IMG/VR virus record: IMGVR_UViG_3300005731_000013
Coordinates: 62,001 to 126,000 of that record
DNA: 64,000 nucleotides
Direction: 5' to 3' (one strand)
Source: a virus
Shown here: positions 1-9,020 of the stretch, one piece after another
Position numbering within the stretch: the stretch's first letter is position 1
Layout: each line of letters opens with the position of its first letter
Translations under genes and position numbers: made by a program
Notes under the pieces: generated by a model
What the model was told of the DNA's origin: nothing
The model's database searches: none
The model's input: the letters and a program-made list of their open reading frames with translations, nothing else

Positions 1-2
1 GC

Positions 3-1208
3 AATGTAGGTCACATTTTGAAAAACAATAGTGAAAATACATTGAATGCTGTTCCTTTTATTAGCTGTTATGTTAACAATTTAGAAATGAATGCTGATTT
101 ACGACGCTACCCACAATTTCAAGAAACATTACAGGTGATTGAAAAGGAATTTGATGAAAATCAACACAAATATGTTGATGAACCTGGTCAGAGTTATGAT
201 GTGACACGTTACCAACCTGTGCCATATATGTTAACTATGACTGTCGATATATGGACAAGCAACACTGATCAGAAGTTACAACTATTAGAACAGATCCTCG
301 TATTATTTAACCCAGGCATAAATTTACACACTAATCAAAATACACTTGATTGGACAAGTTTAACATATTGTGAATTGACCAGCACTAATTGGTCAAGTAG
401 AACTATGCCATCAGGGACTGACACTGTGATTGATGTCGCAACATTAACTTTTGAAATTCCAATCTTTATCAATCCACCAGTGCGTGTCCAACGAATGAAT
501 ATTATCCAAACAATATTAACTAAAATGCATACATTGGATTTAGTTGATTTTGAGACATGGTCAATCGACGACCTTACCCCTGACTCACCAAATTTTGTCA
601 TTACAACATTAGAAGATTTTTGGCTTAAATTTGAAGATGGAGATGCATTGTTATTAAAATCTGATGGATCTGACCAAGGCGGGGATGGTTCTATTCTGAA
701 TTGGAACGATGATGTGTTTACAGCATATGGCGAGCTACGCCCAGGAATCAGCCAGATACGCTTACGACAAGGCGGTGACGTTACTGATCCAACAAATGAT
801 GTTATAGGGACTATCGACTATCACCCTACCAATACACAAATGTTATCTGTTACTATTGATACTGATACTTTACCTTCTAACACACAAACTGCTATCAATG
901 CAATCATTAATCCTCAATCAAATTATCCTGGTGATGGAACATTAGATGCTGCAATTAGTGGCCAACGATATTTGATATTAGATGAAATTCCAACAGGCGG
1001 GGCTTGGGGGAATATAATCGCTAATACCAATGATATAATTGAATATAATGGATCAAATTGGGTCGTAAGCTTTGACGCCAAAGCCAATAATGATACAGAA
1101 TATGTGACCAATCTTGCTACGTCAGATCAATTTGAATGGTCTGGTTCCTATTGGCAAAACAGTTATGAAGGCATATACAGAGAAGGCTGGTGGCGCTTAT
1201 ACATTTAA
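3..1208 (+). CDS. 15: gp15-like tail sheath stabilizer/completion protein (5' partial)
   Basis: In T4, gp15 caps the contractile tail and joins it to the neck. The segment RYQPVPYMLTMTVDIWTSN followed by LLEQILVLFNP matches the T4 gp15 region that reads QYNPTPIKMIYELSIFTRY then VEQILPYFQP. The frame stays open through base 3 with no stop, so the TTG at 18 is probably not the start and the gene is cut by the window edge. At least 400 residues are present, against 272 in T4. The extra C-terminal half (about residues 200-396 from the TTG) is beta-rich with Trp/Gly motifs and ends in EGIYREGWWRLYI, a type of ending I associate with neck/tail proteins of T4-like cyanophages. The stop at 1206-1208 is overlapped by the AATAAATA motif of the next gene. 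Confidence 0.75.
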   Translation, partial: NVGHILKNNSENTLNAVPFISCYVNNLEMNADLRRYPQFQETLQVIEKEFDENQHKYVDEPGQSYDVTRYQPVPYMLTMTVDIWTSNTDQKLQLLEQILVLFNPGINLHTNQNTLDWTSLTYCELTSTNWSSRTMPSGTDTVIDVATLTFEIPIFINPPVRVQRMNIIQTILTKMHTLDLVDFETWSIDDLTPDSPNFVITTLEDFWLKFEDGDALLLKSDGSDQGGDGSILNWNDDVFTAYGELRPGISQIRLRQGGDVTDPTNDVIGTIDYHPTNTQMLSVTIDTDTLPSNTQTAINAIINPQSNYPGDGTLDAAISGQRYLILDEIPTGGAWGNIIANTNDIIEYNGSNWVVSFDAKANNDTEYVTNLATSDQFEWSGSYWQNSYEGIYREGWWRLYI

Positions 1209-1214
1209 TAAATA
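1207..1214 (+). promoter_or_regulatory. late promoter motif AATAAATA, leaderless arrangement
   Basis: AATAAATA differs from the T4 late consensus TATAAATA at the first base only. The last A (1214) is followed by five bases and then the ATG at 1220. In T4 the late element covers about -13 to -6, so transcription would start on the A of the ATG. The motif overlaps the gp15 stop codon. Confidence 0.5.
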
Positions 1215-1219
1215 AATGT

Positions 1220-3130
1220 ATGAAGACACTACATGAATTATATCATAAACGATCATTGCGTATGAGTGAAATATCTCATTTAGATCTTACGTTATTGCCA
1301 CCAAATATCACTAATTTAAAATCTGCCAGACAAATCGTATGGCATTTATATCATCAAATATATAATATTCCGTCTTGCAAACACCCTAATTGTTCTGAAA
1401 ATGCAAAATGGCATCGATCGTATTATGGTAAATTCTGTTCTAAAAAATGTTCAGCATCTGACCCATCTACTATTACAAAAGCACAAACTACAATTATTAA
1501 TAGATATGGAAGTCACAAGCCATTAATTGAAAAAAGTGCAGCAAAACGGAAACAAACAAATTTAGAGAGATATGGTGTTGAAAATCCTTGGGGTAACAAG
1601 TCTGTCAGAGAAAAAATCACAGCGACAAACTTAGAACGTTACGATGTTGAAAATGCTGGCGGCACAGAAATATCACAATTGAAGGCGCAGCATACTAAAC
1701 AAGAGAAGTATGGCGATAAATTTTACAACAACCGACATCAAGCAAAAAAGACAAATTTAGAGAGATATGGAACTGAACATGCGTCACAATGTGATCGTGT
1801 AAAAGAAAAAACTGCAAATACATTTAATACAAAACATGATGGAATATTTCATAATTCGCCATCGATTTCTGAAAAAATTAAAAATACAAAATTAGAAAAA
1901 TATAATGATGAATCATATTCTAATCGTGAGAAAGCTATACAAACTAATTTAGAAAAATATGGTCATTCTAATGTTATGAATTGTCCTGCAATAAAACTAT
2001 CCCATACAAATAAAATGAATGAAGATGACGTCAAGTGCCGTCGTGCAAAAACAATGATTGAACGATATGGCGTATCAAATTTTCAATATATGCACATAGC
2101 ACATGATGATATTGCAGTCTTGACTAACCGCAAATCATTCATTGATTTTTGTAATAATAAAACAATATCAGAAATTAGTAGTTTATTAAATGTTCATCCG
2201 AGTACAATATATAATAAAATCATCAATTTTGATTGTAAAGACGATGTTAATATTGTTAAAGATCATAGCTTATTTGAAATACAAATTGCAAATTTTCTAA
2301 CTTCTTTAGATGTTAAATTTATTCAAAATACTAGACAAGAAATCAAACCATATGAGCTTGATTTTTATTTGCCTGATTATAATATAGCTATTGAATGCAA
2401 TGGCGATTATTGGCATAGTGATATTTTTAAATCAAGAAAATACCACTATAACAAATGGCAAAAATGTGTAGATGCTGGTATTCATCTGTTGTCCTTAGGA
2501 GAATCAGACTGGTATATGAATAATGAGCTATTTAAAAATTTAATCAAATCAAAATTGCATCTTGTCAATACATCCGTCGGTGCCCGCAACTGTGTTATTA
2601 AACGTGTAAATACAAATGAAGTATCACAATTTGTGAATAAACACCATTTACAAGGTCATGCTATTGGAACTCATACATATGCAGCATATGATAAACAAAA
2701 CAATTTGGTTGGTGTAATGATTTTTGGCTGGACACGAGGTTCAAAGCAATCTAGGAGATTTGAACTCAAACGTTGGGTCACTATACCGAACGTTAAGTTT
2801 CCAGGGCTATTCAGTAAAATATTCAAATTTGCACAAAATGATATAGGGTTTAAAGAAGTGATTTCATTTTCAGACAATCGTTGGTTCGCTGGTGATGTAT
2901 ATCATCTTAATAATTTTGAATGTATAAAAACACACCATCCCAATTATTATTATGTGTTAAATGGAAAATCATATCACAAACAAATGTTCATGAAATCAAA
3001 CATCAAGAAAAATTTCAATTTCTTAGCTGAAAGTATTGATAACGGTATGACTGAATTAGAAGCAACTAGAGAGTTAGGTGCGCTTAAAATATGGGATTGT
3101 GGTAAAATAGAATGGAAATGGAGTTTGTAA
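1220..3130 (+). CDS. Homing-endonuclease-like protein 1: zinc motifs, ERYG repeats, VSR-like nuclease, GNAT/Mom-like C-terminus
   Basis: Probable free-standing homing endonuclease of 636 residues from the ATG at 1220. An in-frame ATG at 1190 would run back into gp15. Order: ARQIVWHL; a Cys-rich region (CKHPNC, FCSKKC) near residues 50-80; several copies of a TNLERYGVEN-type repeat (about 100-300); a helix-turn-helix (ISEISSLLNVHPSTIYNKI, about 315-335); a nuclease-like segment with FEIQI, ELDFYLPDYNIAIECNGDYWHS (about 350-435), the D/E and W-H pattern of VSR-like (EDxHD) endonucleases; then a C-terminal domain (about 455-585) with YAAYDKQNNLVGVM, FELKRW, GLFSK and SFSDNRWF, resembling GNAT-fold/Mom proteins; end motif IWDCGK. 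The 3' end overlaps the NUDIX start (TAATG). Three paralogues occur in this window. Nuclease activity is inferred. Confidence 0.75.
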   Translation: MKTLHELYHKRSLRMSEISHLDLTLLPPNITNLKSARQIVWHLYHQIYNIPSCKHPNCSENAKWHRSYYGKFCSKKCSASDPSTITKAQTTIINRYGSHKPLIEKSAAKRKQTNLERYGVENPWGNKSVREKITATNLERYDVENAGGTEISQLKAQHTKQEKYGDKFYNNRHQAKKTNLERYGTEHASQCDRVKEKTANTFNTKHDGIFHNSPSISEKIKNTKLEKYNDESYSNREKAIQTNLEKYGHSNVMNCPAIKLSHTNKMNEDDVKCRRAKTMIERYGVSNFQYMHIAHDDIAVLTNRKSFIDFCNNKTISEISSLLNVHPSTIYNKIINFDCKDDVNIVKDHSLFEIQIANFLTSLDVKFIQNTRQEIKPYELDFYLPDYNIAIECNGDYWHSDIFKSRKYHYNKWQKCVDAGIHLLSLGESDWYMNNELFKNLIKSKLHLVNTSVGARNCVIKRVNTNEVSQFVNKHHLQGHAIGTHTYAAYDKQNNLVGVMIFGWTRGSKQSRRFELKRWVTIPNVKFPGLFSKIFKFAQNDIGFKEVISFSDNRWFAGDVYHLNNFECIKTHHPNYYYVLNGKSYHKQMFMKSNIKKNFNFLAESIDNGMTELEATRELGALKIWDCGKIEWKWSL

Positions 3131-3561
3131 TGACGATCAATGCTAGTGGATGTATTCTGTTAAGTGAAGATACAAAACGAATTTTATTGCAATTGCGCTC
3201 ACCAGACCGCAAAGGCAAAAATTATTGGGGTTTCTGGGGAGGAAGCAAAGAACATGATGAATTGCCTATACAAACTATTGAACGGGAATTAAATGAAGAA
3301 CTAGGATTATCTCCAAATATAACTAAGTTCTATCCATTACATAAAATGGTAAGCAATGATGAATCTTTTGAGTACAATACATTTTTAGCAACCGTTCCTC
3401 ATGAATTTACTCCCATTATTAATCATGAAAGTGAAGGATATGCTTGGGTAAATTATGATAGATACCCTGTTCCATTACATCCTGGTGCTAAATTAGTATT
3501 GCAAAATCCAAGAATTATCAGCAAAATAAAAACAATTGTAACTCAAATATCAAACAAATAA
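3130..3561 (+). CDS. NUDIX hydrolase
   Basis: Predicted to hydrolyse a nucleoside diphosphate linked to another moiety; the substrate is unknown. The full NUDIX box G-x5-E-x7-REUxEExGU is present as GGSKEHDELPIQTIERELNE followed by ELGL, near residues 34-58. The ATG at 3130 shares its A with the stop of the upstream nuclease gene, which indicates translational coupling. An in-frame ATG at 3112 would extend it by six residues into that gene. At 144 residues it is an ordinary single-domain NUDIX protein. It lies between two convergent homing-endonuclease-like genes and so probably travelled with them. T4 also has a NUDIX protein (NudE), but at an unrelated locus. It ends just before a strong hairpin at 3566-3593. 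Confidence 0.9.
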   Translation: MTINASGCILLSEDTKRILLQLRSPDRKGKNYWGFWGGSKEHDELPIQTIERELNEELGLSPNITKFYPLHKMVSNDESFEYNTFLATVPHEFTPIINHESEGYAWVNYDRYPVPLHPGAKLVLQNPRIISKIKTIVTQISNK

Positions 3562-3565
3562 TATT

Positions 3566-3593
3566 AATGGGTGTTATCTTCTTAACACCCATT
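3566..3593. terminator. bidirectional terminator between convergent genes
   Basis: A perfect 11-bp stem (AATGGGTGTTA / TAACACCCATT) with a 6-base loop is followed by TTTTCTCTTT on the plus strand. It terminates the nuclease-NUDIX transcript. The stop codon of the convergent minus-strand nuclease (3574-3576) lies inside the left arm, so both genes share the element. Confidence 0.8.
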
Positions 3594-5145
3594 TTCTCTT
3601 TCCACAATCCCAAAGTTTCAATAACCCGATACTTTTACAAATTTCTTTTTCAGTTAAATTTGAATCATATCCTTTAGCCACTAGTTTTTGTTTTGAGTAA
3701 TTAAATCTATGCATCAATTTTTCTTCTTTTGGATGGATATACCAATAACTCACTGGTATATCTTTTTCTAATTCAAATCCTAAAGCAGAGTACAATGCTC
3801 CATTACTCCATTCATTGTTGCTATAAGAAAACACATCTTCATCAGGATATTCATTCAAAAATTTTGATAACAATTTGCTTGCTCCACCAACTATTCGTTT
3901 CTTACTAGCATATCGAACTAATTCAAATTGATCTGTTTTGTTTCCAATCGCGATCCTTGATTTTGAAAATGTCATTACTGCTTGCATTTCGTCACCATCA
4001 AATAATGCATAACATAATGACGCAGGGGTATATCCTTGAATATGATTATTATTCAAAAAATCTTTTGTGTCTTTTGATTTTACTTTTTTAAATTCTAATT
4101 TTCTTGCATACACTGATTCTGATGACATTTGCAATTTATTTTTAATTGTATTTTTTACCACATCTTTTTTTGTATTCCAAAAATTAGAAAATATAGTGAT
4201 CAGTTGTATTCCTAGTTGTTCAGCTTCATCAAATTTTTGTTTATGATAATTTCGACTAATATGTTGAATGTCTTCGTGATGCCAATATATTCCATTGAAT
4301 TCTATTGCGATGTTATAATCTGGCAAATATATATCTAATTCCTTACGTGATGGCAATATAGATCTACTATTTTGGATAATCCTGTCAACCCCTAGACTTT
4401 TAAGGTAATTTACTATTTCGACTTCATATGAACTTTGAAATGGATTTCGAAGTTTGTGCTTGTTTAGGTAATGATATACCGTCTGAATATGAACATTTAA
4501 TTCTACAGCAATTTCAGGAATAGTTTTTTCCTGAAATAATTTTTTAAGTTCATCTGGATTATATAATGTTTCTAAATCTTTTTCTGGAAAAAATGATTTC
4601 CAGAAATCTTGTGATTTTTGATTCCATGTAGTTTTTATTTGTGCTGCATTGTTGTAATTTGGATCACCATATCGTTTTGTCTTAGTGCTTTTAACTTTAT
4701 CAACAATTTCTTTTACTTTACATTCATCATTATATAACTCTTGATGTTTTTTTCTAGCCGATTCAGTTTGCCCATTATTATAAACACCATATTTTTCAAA
4801 TGTTGTTTGCTTCCGCTTTTTAGTAATTGCTGCTTTTTTTTCGTCATTAAAGTCTTGCTTGGTTTTTGATATAGATTTTGACATTTGATTAGCAACACAT
4901 TTACATTTAGATGGGCGACCGCAATTGCCAAATCCATCAGTTATATTTGTAAACTTTTTTATATTACCAAATTGACATCTATTAGATACTTTATATAATG
5001 AACTATAAATATGCTCAGATAATTTTGCATCTTCTTCTAAAAGTGAATTGGATAATATCCAAGTATGTAATGCTTTATCTTTTTTGGCCATCCTTGTATA
5101 ATGTTTTGGGTATTCTGATATCATTGATATTAACTTGTCACGCAT
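3574..5145 (-). CDS. Homing-endonuclease-like protein 2
   Basis: 523 residues, ATG at 5145. Same architecture as the gene at 1220 but the most divergent of the four copies. It has a Cys-rich N-terminal region (CQFGN, CGRPSKCKC), two clear repeats (TTFEKYGVYNNG and TKTKRYGDPNYNN), a helix-turn-helix (IPEIAVELNVHIQTVYHYL, about 190-215), and a VSR-like nuclease segment with YEVEI, ELDIYLPDYNIAIEFNGIYW and the following HHE (about 240-330). The C-terminal GNAT/Mom-like region has FELVRYASK, GGASKLL, SYSNNEWSNGALY and the end motif LWDCGKRKW. It lies between the NUDIX gene and gp23, convergent with the former. A late motif GATAAATA at 5188-5195 predicts a leader of about 37 bases with no good Shine-Dalgarno sequence. 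DNA cleavage is inferred from the motifs. Confidence 0.7.
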   Translation of the reverse strand: MRDKLISMISEYPKHYTRMAKKDKALHTWILSNSLLEEDAKLSEHIYSSLYKVSNRCQFGNIKKFTNITDGFGNCGRPSKCKCVANQMSKSISKTKQDFNDEKKAAITKKRKQTTFEKYGVYNNGQTESARKKHQELYNDECKVKEIVDKVKSTKTKRYGDPNYNNAAQIKTTWNQKSQDFWKSFFPEKDLETLYNPDELKKLFQEKTIPEIAVELNVHIQTVYHYLNKHKLRNPFQSSYEVEIVNYLKSLGVDRIIQNSRSILPSRKELDIYLPDYNIAIEFNGIYWHHEDIQHISRNYHKQKFDEAEQLGIQLITIFSNFWNTKKDVVKNTIKNKLQMSSESVYARKLEFKKVKSKDTKDFLNNNHIQGYTPASLCYALFDGDEMQAVMTFSKSRIAIGNKTDQFELVRYASKKRIVGGASKLLSKFLNEYPDEDVFSYSNNEWSNGALYSALGFELEKDIPVSYWYIHPKEEKLMHRFNYSKQKLVAKGYDSNLTEKEICKSIGLLKLWDCGKRKWVLRR

Positions 5146-5187
5146 TTATTGATCCATATATATTTGAGGCTGTAATGTAACTAAGTT

Positions 5188-5195
5188 TATTTATC
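5188..5195 (-). promoter_or_regulatory. late promoter motif GATAAATA
   Basis: The minus strand reads GATAAATA just after the gp23 terminator. The predicted start near 5182 would drive the nuclease gene at 5145, isolating it from the very strong gp23 transcript. Confidence 0.5.
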
Positions 5196-5196
5196 A

Positions 5197-5227
5197 TAAA
5201 AAAATGACGGCTAAAAAGCCGTCATTT
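5197..5227 (-). terminator. gp23 terminator
   Basis: A perfect 10-bp stem (AAATGACGGC / GCCGTCATTT, 5202-5227) with a 6-base A/T loop runs into a T tract on the minus strand, 28 bases after the capsid gene. It is a typical intrinsic terminator ending the head operon. Confidence 0.85.
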
Positions 5228-5254
5228 AAAAAGTTTATATATGTTGAACTTAAA

Positions 5255-6415
5255 TTAAGTAAAGCTCAAGTTACCGCTATTAACGTCTAGACGGTTCAAG
5301 TAGTCAGCAGCATTACCAAGTGATGATGCTTGGTTGCTTAGTTCTACATAACCATAACGTGTCATAAAGCTGACAACTGGTTCAAATGTATCAGGATCAA
5401 GAACTGTTCCTGAGCTCATTAGCGGAATATATGGGCAATAGAATGCTGCGGCATCTGTTTCGTTTGCGCCTTTGTATCCGATAAGGATGTTATCATCAGT
5501 TGCATATTGGTTAACATAAACACGCATTGTGCCGTTAAGTGTTCCAACAAACTTAGTATTAGTAGGTGCTTCGAAAGGACCTTCTGTTGTACGTGCAAAC
5601 GCAGATGTTGTAGCTGCTTGTAGAACTGTTAGCATAGTTGGTGATACAACCATCCAGTTACCTGCGCCACGACGTGTACGTGCTGCAATATCGTTTGCTG
5701 CTTTGTTGATTAGAACTGCAAGAGCAGCATGTTCATCACCAACAAATGTTGCTGTTCCGCTAACCGCTGCTTGGTCATAAGTAGAAGTTGCTGGACCTGC
5801 AAGTGAACGTAGAGATGCTAGGATCTCTTGGTCAATTTCAGCAGTAATTTCTTGTGCCAACGCAGCCATGATTTCAGCTTCAACGTCTAGACCGTGCATT
5901 GATTGTGCATCTTGTGCAGCTTCAAAAGTCCAACGTGCGCTTAGTTTACGTGATTTTGCTTCAACAGTTTGTTTCAATACTTGGATATTCAACTTACGAC
6001 CCGCTTGACCTTCAAGAACTGAAGTTGCGTCTGCACGAGCAGTAGATGCATTACCTGAGTAACCGTTTGCAATTTGGAATGGGCTAAGTGCCTCATCGCC
6101 AGCTGTTGCACCTGCAAAAGTTTCTGCATAACGAACACGTAGAGTGTGAATTTGACCAACTGGGCCAGTCATTGGCTGAACACCAACCAATTCGTTTGCA
6201 ATAACTGTTGGCATAACACGGCGGATAACTGGTAGGATCACTTTGTTAAGTGTCGCAATGTTACCTGCAGATGTTGCACCTGTAGATGCAGATTCAGTAA
6301 GAGCTGTTTTAGTATTTTCTAAAACTGACTCCATAACCATTTTTTTGTTTCCTGTCAAACCGTCAACAAGTGCGTCCTTGGTTGCTGACCAGTTTTCAAA
6401 TAGAACGTCTGCCAT
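5255..6415 (-). CDS. 23: Major capsid protein gp23
   Basis: Main shell subunit of the head (HK97 fold in this family), 386 residues. The N-terminus MADVLFENWSATKDAL and the segment ATLNKVILPVIRRVMPTVIAN followed by VGVQPMTGPVGQIHTLRVRY are recognisable gp23 signatures. A possible maturation site for the gp21 protease is LTE at residues 39-41, which fits the (I/L)xE rule and would remove about 41 residues (T4 removes 65). It is shorter than T4 gp23 (521 residues). A good Shine-Dalgarno sequence (AAAGGAGAA) precedes the ATG at 6415. It is the last gene of the head operon, after gp22, and ends at a strong terminator. I saw no late promoter in the 13-base gap, so a promoter may lie inside gp22. 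Confidence 0.95.
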   Translation of the reverse strand: MADVLFENWSATKDALVDGLTGNKKMVMESVLENTKTALTESASTGATSAGNIATLNKVILPVIRRVMPTVIANELVGVQPMTGPVGQIHTLRVRYAETFAGATAGDEALSPFQIANGYSGNASTARADATSVLEGQAGRKLNIQVLKQTVEAKSRKLSARWTFEAAQDAQSMHGLDVEAEIMAALAQEITAEIDQEILASLRSLAGPATSTYDQAAVSGTATFVGDEHAALAVLINKAANDIAARTRRGAGNWMVVSPTMLTVLQAATTSAFARTTEGPFEAPTNTKFVGTLNGTMRVYVNQYATDDNILIGYKGANETDAAAFYCPYIPLMSSGTVLDPDTFEPVVSFMTRYGYVELSNQASSLGNAADYLNRLDVNSGNLSFT

Positions 6416-6428
6416 TTGTAATTCTCCT

Positions 6429-7559
6429 TTAGCTTAGTCCTGCTAATTTCTTGAGTTCAATAATATCAGCTGAGCCGCCAGTCTCTGTCTGGGCGCTCTT
6501 ATTAACTTTGTCACCGTTAATCATACGTTTGTTGTTATGATTTTCAGTAAGTTTAGTTTTGTTAGTTGCTTGTGTCTTAACATCAGTTGTTTCTGATAGA
6601 ACACTTGGAAGATACTTCTTGTATGCAGCTTTCAACTGAGTAGTTTTAACTGATTCAAGTAGTGTTCCCATTAGTTCTTTCTGTCCTTTGTTTAGAGGAC
6701 CAAGCATTTCGCTCATCATCGCCTTGCGTTCACTTAGGTCCATTTGGACTTTTGCCGAGCGCTTTGCTTCTGTTAGAGCTTTGTCTTTTACATTAATTGC
6801 TTCATTTTGTTCAGCAATGTTTTGTTTAAGACCCATAATTTGTTTAGCAAGTTTTGCTACCTGTGTGCTTTCGCTTAAGGCGCTTGTCATATACTCACTA
6901 GCAAAGGATTCGAAGATTTTGCGGCCGAAATTGTTTTCTTTAGCTGTTTGAATGTCTTCACGTAAAGTAGTTAATTCTTTACGCAATACACTTTCAACCA
7001 TTGTTTCAAGTTGTGCGGCACTCTTCTTAATAAAGTTATGTTTTGCTTCTGCAATAACTTTTTGTCCTTCACGAACCATTTTGACTTTTTGCTCTGCAAG
7101 AGCACGTTTGTCATCATGGAATTCATTTAATTCAGTGGTCAATTGACGTAGAACAAATTCTTCCAATTTTCCAAAGTTAGCCTTTTGTGTTTTGCGATCT
7201 TCGCGCAATTCACTAATTTCTTTCGTAAGCATTTCATTAATGAAACTATCCAACATTGCTGCATGTTCCTTGACCGCTTTTTTATAACGGACACGTTCTT
7301 CTGCAACCTTAGCTTTATCCTGTGCGAACTCTTCTAATTCTGTTTTGATAGCTTCCTTTAGCATTACGTCCATTGCTTCAACAATTTGTGACTTATCATT
7401 TTCATAACGGGTCGCAAATTCTTCACGTAATTCAGCGGTTAACTGTTCACGCTCTTCTGCAATACGAACATTAAATGCTTCAGCAAGATCAGTTTTAATG
7501 TCTTCTGAAAGAACTTTGTTTGTGCGTAGAATATCATTAAATGACTTAGGCATATTCAT
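6429..7559 (-). CDS. 22: Prohead core scaffolding protein gp22
   Basis: Main internal scaffold of the prohead, degraded by gp21 during maturation in T4. The 376-residue product is almost entirely charged alpha-helix or coiled coil with regularly spaced Glu/Lys, for example LTAELREEFATRYENDK and repeated LREDIQTAKE/LREDRKTQK-type segments. A low-complexity Asn/Lys/Thr region precedes the conserved-looking tail IIELKKLAGLS. The ATG at 7559 overlaps the gp21 stop (ATGA). The Shine-Dalgarno AGGGAG is only three bases from that ATG but nine from the ATG at 7553 (MPKSFNDIL), so the second start may be the one used. Position between gp21 and gp23 matches T4 order. Confidence 0.9.
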   Translation of the reverse strand: MNMPKSFNDILRTNKVLSEDIKTDLAEAFNVRIAEEREQLTAELREEFATRYENDKSQIVEAMDVMLKEAIKTELEEFAQDKAKVAEERVRYKKAVKEHAAMLDSFINEMLTKEISELREDRKTQKANFGKLEEFVLRQLTTELNEFHDDKRALAEQKVKMVREGQKVIAEAKHNFIKKSAAQLETMVESVLRKELTTLREDIQTAKENNFGRKIFESFASEYMTSALSESTQVAKLAKQIMGLKQNIAEQNEAINVKDKALTEAKRSAKVQMDLSERKAMMSEMLGPLNKGQKELMGTLLESVKTTQLKAAYKKYLPSVLSETTDVKTQATNKTKLTENHNNKRMINGDKVNKSAQTETGGSADIIELKKLAGLS

Positions 7560-8191
7560 TTTCTCCCTAGGTCTTGAATAAATCGAATCATCTCTTCTTT
7601 GAGATACTTCTGTGCGGTGGTGTCATGTTGCACATTAGATGCAACGTCCCAAATACTGTTTCCTCTATTATGATTCATTATTTGTTCATAAATTGGATCC
7701 GGATATGCATCCGGAGCACTTGGGTTCGCTACGATATCAACCGTAATAATTTCAAAATCTGCTACATTGCCAGATCCATCAACGTTACCGCTACCACGTG
7801 AACTAACACCTAGTTTTACACCATTTTCCAATAGTGTTTTACATATGTCACCCATCGGTGTAGGTAACATTTTTAGTTTTCCTATACCGTCTTGTCCTTG
7901 CATATCAATGTCAACAATCATATGCGAGACACGGTCTAGGTTAATATTCAAATCATCTGGATGATCTGCTTCACCAAGGACGGTGAACCCACCGGAAATC
8001 TTCTCTTTAAGTGATTTAACAGCACTTGCGATTTCATTTACCGGATAAACTCTTTGGTTTTGGTTTTTCACTCCACCTTGGATGAATATACCACGCATAT
8101 ACAGATCTTTACCACCAGAGTCATTAGTATGACTCTCAGTAGTAATTGATGCTGCATTTGGTGCAATAACTTCTCTTAGTGGTGTAAACAT
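7556..8191 (-). CDS. 21: Prohead core protein and maturation protease gp21
   Basis: Serine protease that assembles in the prohead core and cleaves head proteins before DNA packaging. The 211-residue product has the gp21 signatures: RGIFIQGGVKNQNQRVYP near residues 33-50, the His motif GEADHP (His77) and the Ser motif GVSSRGSG (Ser130/Ser131), followed by DFEIITVDIVANPSAPDA. These are the expected His and Ser catalytic elements of the family, close to T4 gp21 in length (212). The start at 8191 has a clear Shine-Dalgarno AAAGGAC. The stop overlaps the gp22 start. Confidence 0.95.
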   Translation of the reverse strand: MFTPLREVIAPNAASITTESHTNDSGGKDLYMRGIFIQGGVKNQNQRVYPVNEIASAVKSLKEKISGGFTVLGEADHPDDLNINLDRVSHMIVDIDMQGQDGIGKLKMLPTPMGDICKTLLENGVKLGVSSRGSGNVDGSGNVADFEIITVDIVANPSAPDAYPDPIYEQIMNHNRGNSIWDVASNVQHDTTAQKYLKEEMIRFIQDLGRK

Positions 8192-8201
8192 TTATTGTCC
8201 T

Positions 8202-9020
8202 TTAGCTTCCAAGATTCGATTTTGATTTTTCACTTGTGTTGCTTGGTTTAGCAACAGTCTTATCAAATTTACCGCCTTGGTCTTGTGGGCCAGTTACATT
8301 CATCTTTTTAGCTGAATTACCTTTACCACCTTTTTCATCTGAACCGCCTGCAAAATTAACTGCTTTTGCATGTCCGTTGCTTAGATCTGGTTGGTTTTGT
8401 TTGACAGGAGATGCTTTACCATCTTCGTCACCTGACATTGTTACGTTGCCATGCTTCTTAAGAACTGCGCTTTCACCCAAGTCTTCATCATCCATGTCTT
8501 CATCAGTGTCGATTTCCATATCGTCAAATTCATCTGCAACTTCATCGTCCATGCCGTCGTCAGCTGCATCATCACCCATAAGGTCTGCAAATGCTGCTTT
8601 AAGCTCAGCCATTGCATCTTCAACATTGACCATTGCATCTTCAACATTATCATCAGTATCGAATTCATCAGATTCTAAACCGTCATCCATCTCGTCGTCC
8701 ATGTCCATGTCCATCTCGCCTTCGAGATCATCCATAGCATCAACTTCGTCATCTTCACCAAAATATTCTTCAGTATCGATTTCATCTTCAATTGTTTCTA
8801 AATCATCAGCAAAATCATCAGTCTCGTCACTGATGTCAATGCTTTCATCTAGATCATCATCTAACTCTAATTCGTCTTCAACTGAAGCGTCATCTTCTGC
8901 CAAATCTGCATAAATTTCGCGAGCTGATTCAATTAGGTGCTCATGTAACATTTCACTAGCAAGATCACTCTCACCATTAACCATGTACTCAAGCACTTTT
9001 TCAAGTTTTGATTTTGTCAT
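8202..9020 (-). CDS. Acidic prohead core protein (gp67/gp68 position)
   Basis: 272 residues with an extreme charge arrangement. A short helical N-terminus (SKLEKVLEYMVNGESDLASE) is followed by about 150 residues that are mostly Asp/Glu with Met (DMDMDDEMDDG, EDMDDEDLGESAVLKK), then a basic Lys/Gly/Asn tail. It sits between gp20 and gp21, where T4 has gp67 and gp68, internal core proteins; gp67 is also short and acidic. Core-protein function is inferred from position and composition, as direct similarity is weak. Shine-Dalgarno TAGGAGTG is well placed before 9020. A weak late-like motif TGTAAATA on the minus strand (9075-9082) may be its promoter. Confidence 0.6.
   Translation of the reverse strand: MTKSKLEKVLEYMVNGESDLASEMLHEHLIESAREIYADLAEDDASVEDELELDDDLDESIDISDETDDFADDLETIEDEIDTEEYFGEDDEVDAMDDLEGEMDMDMDDEMDDGLESDEFDTDDNVEDAMVNVEDAMAELKAAFADLMGDDAADDGMDDEVADEFDDMEIDTDEDMDDEDLGESAVLKKHGNVTMSGDEDGKASPVKQNQPDLSNGHAKAVNFAGGSDEKGGKGNSAKKMNVTGPQDQGGKFDKTVAKPSNTSEKSKSNLGS

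Noticed and set aside
1490-2100. Repeats in the nuclease gene as a CRISPR array
   Set aside because: The repeats are diverged protein-coding ERYG units in one open frame, without constant DNA repeats or spacers.
8236-8913. Open frame of 225 codons, Ser-rich, opposite the acidic core protein
   Set aside because: It is the antisense of Asp/Glu codons (GAT/GAA read as Ser/Phe-rich sequence), has no ribosome-binding site, and the minus-strand gene fits the head operon.
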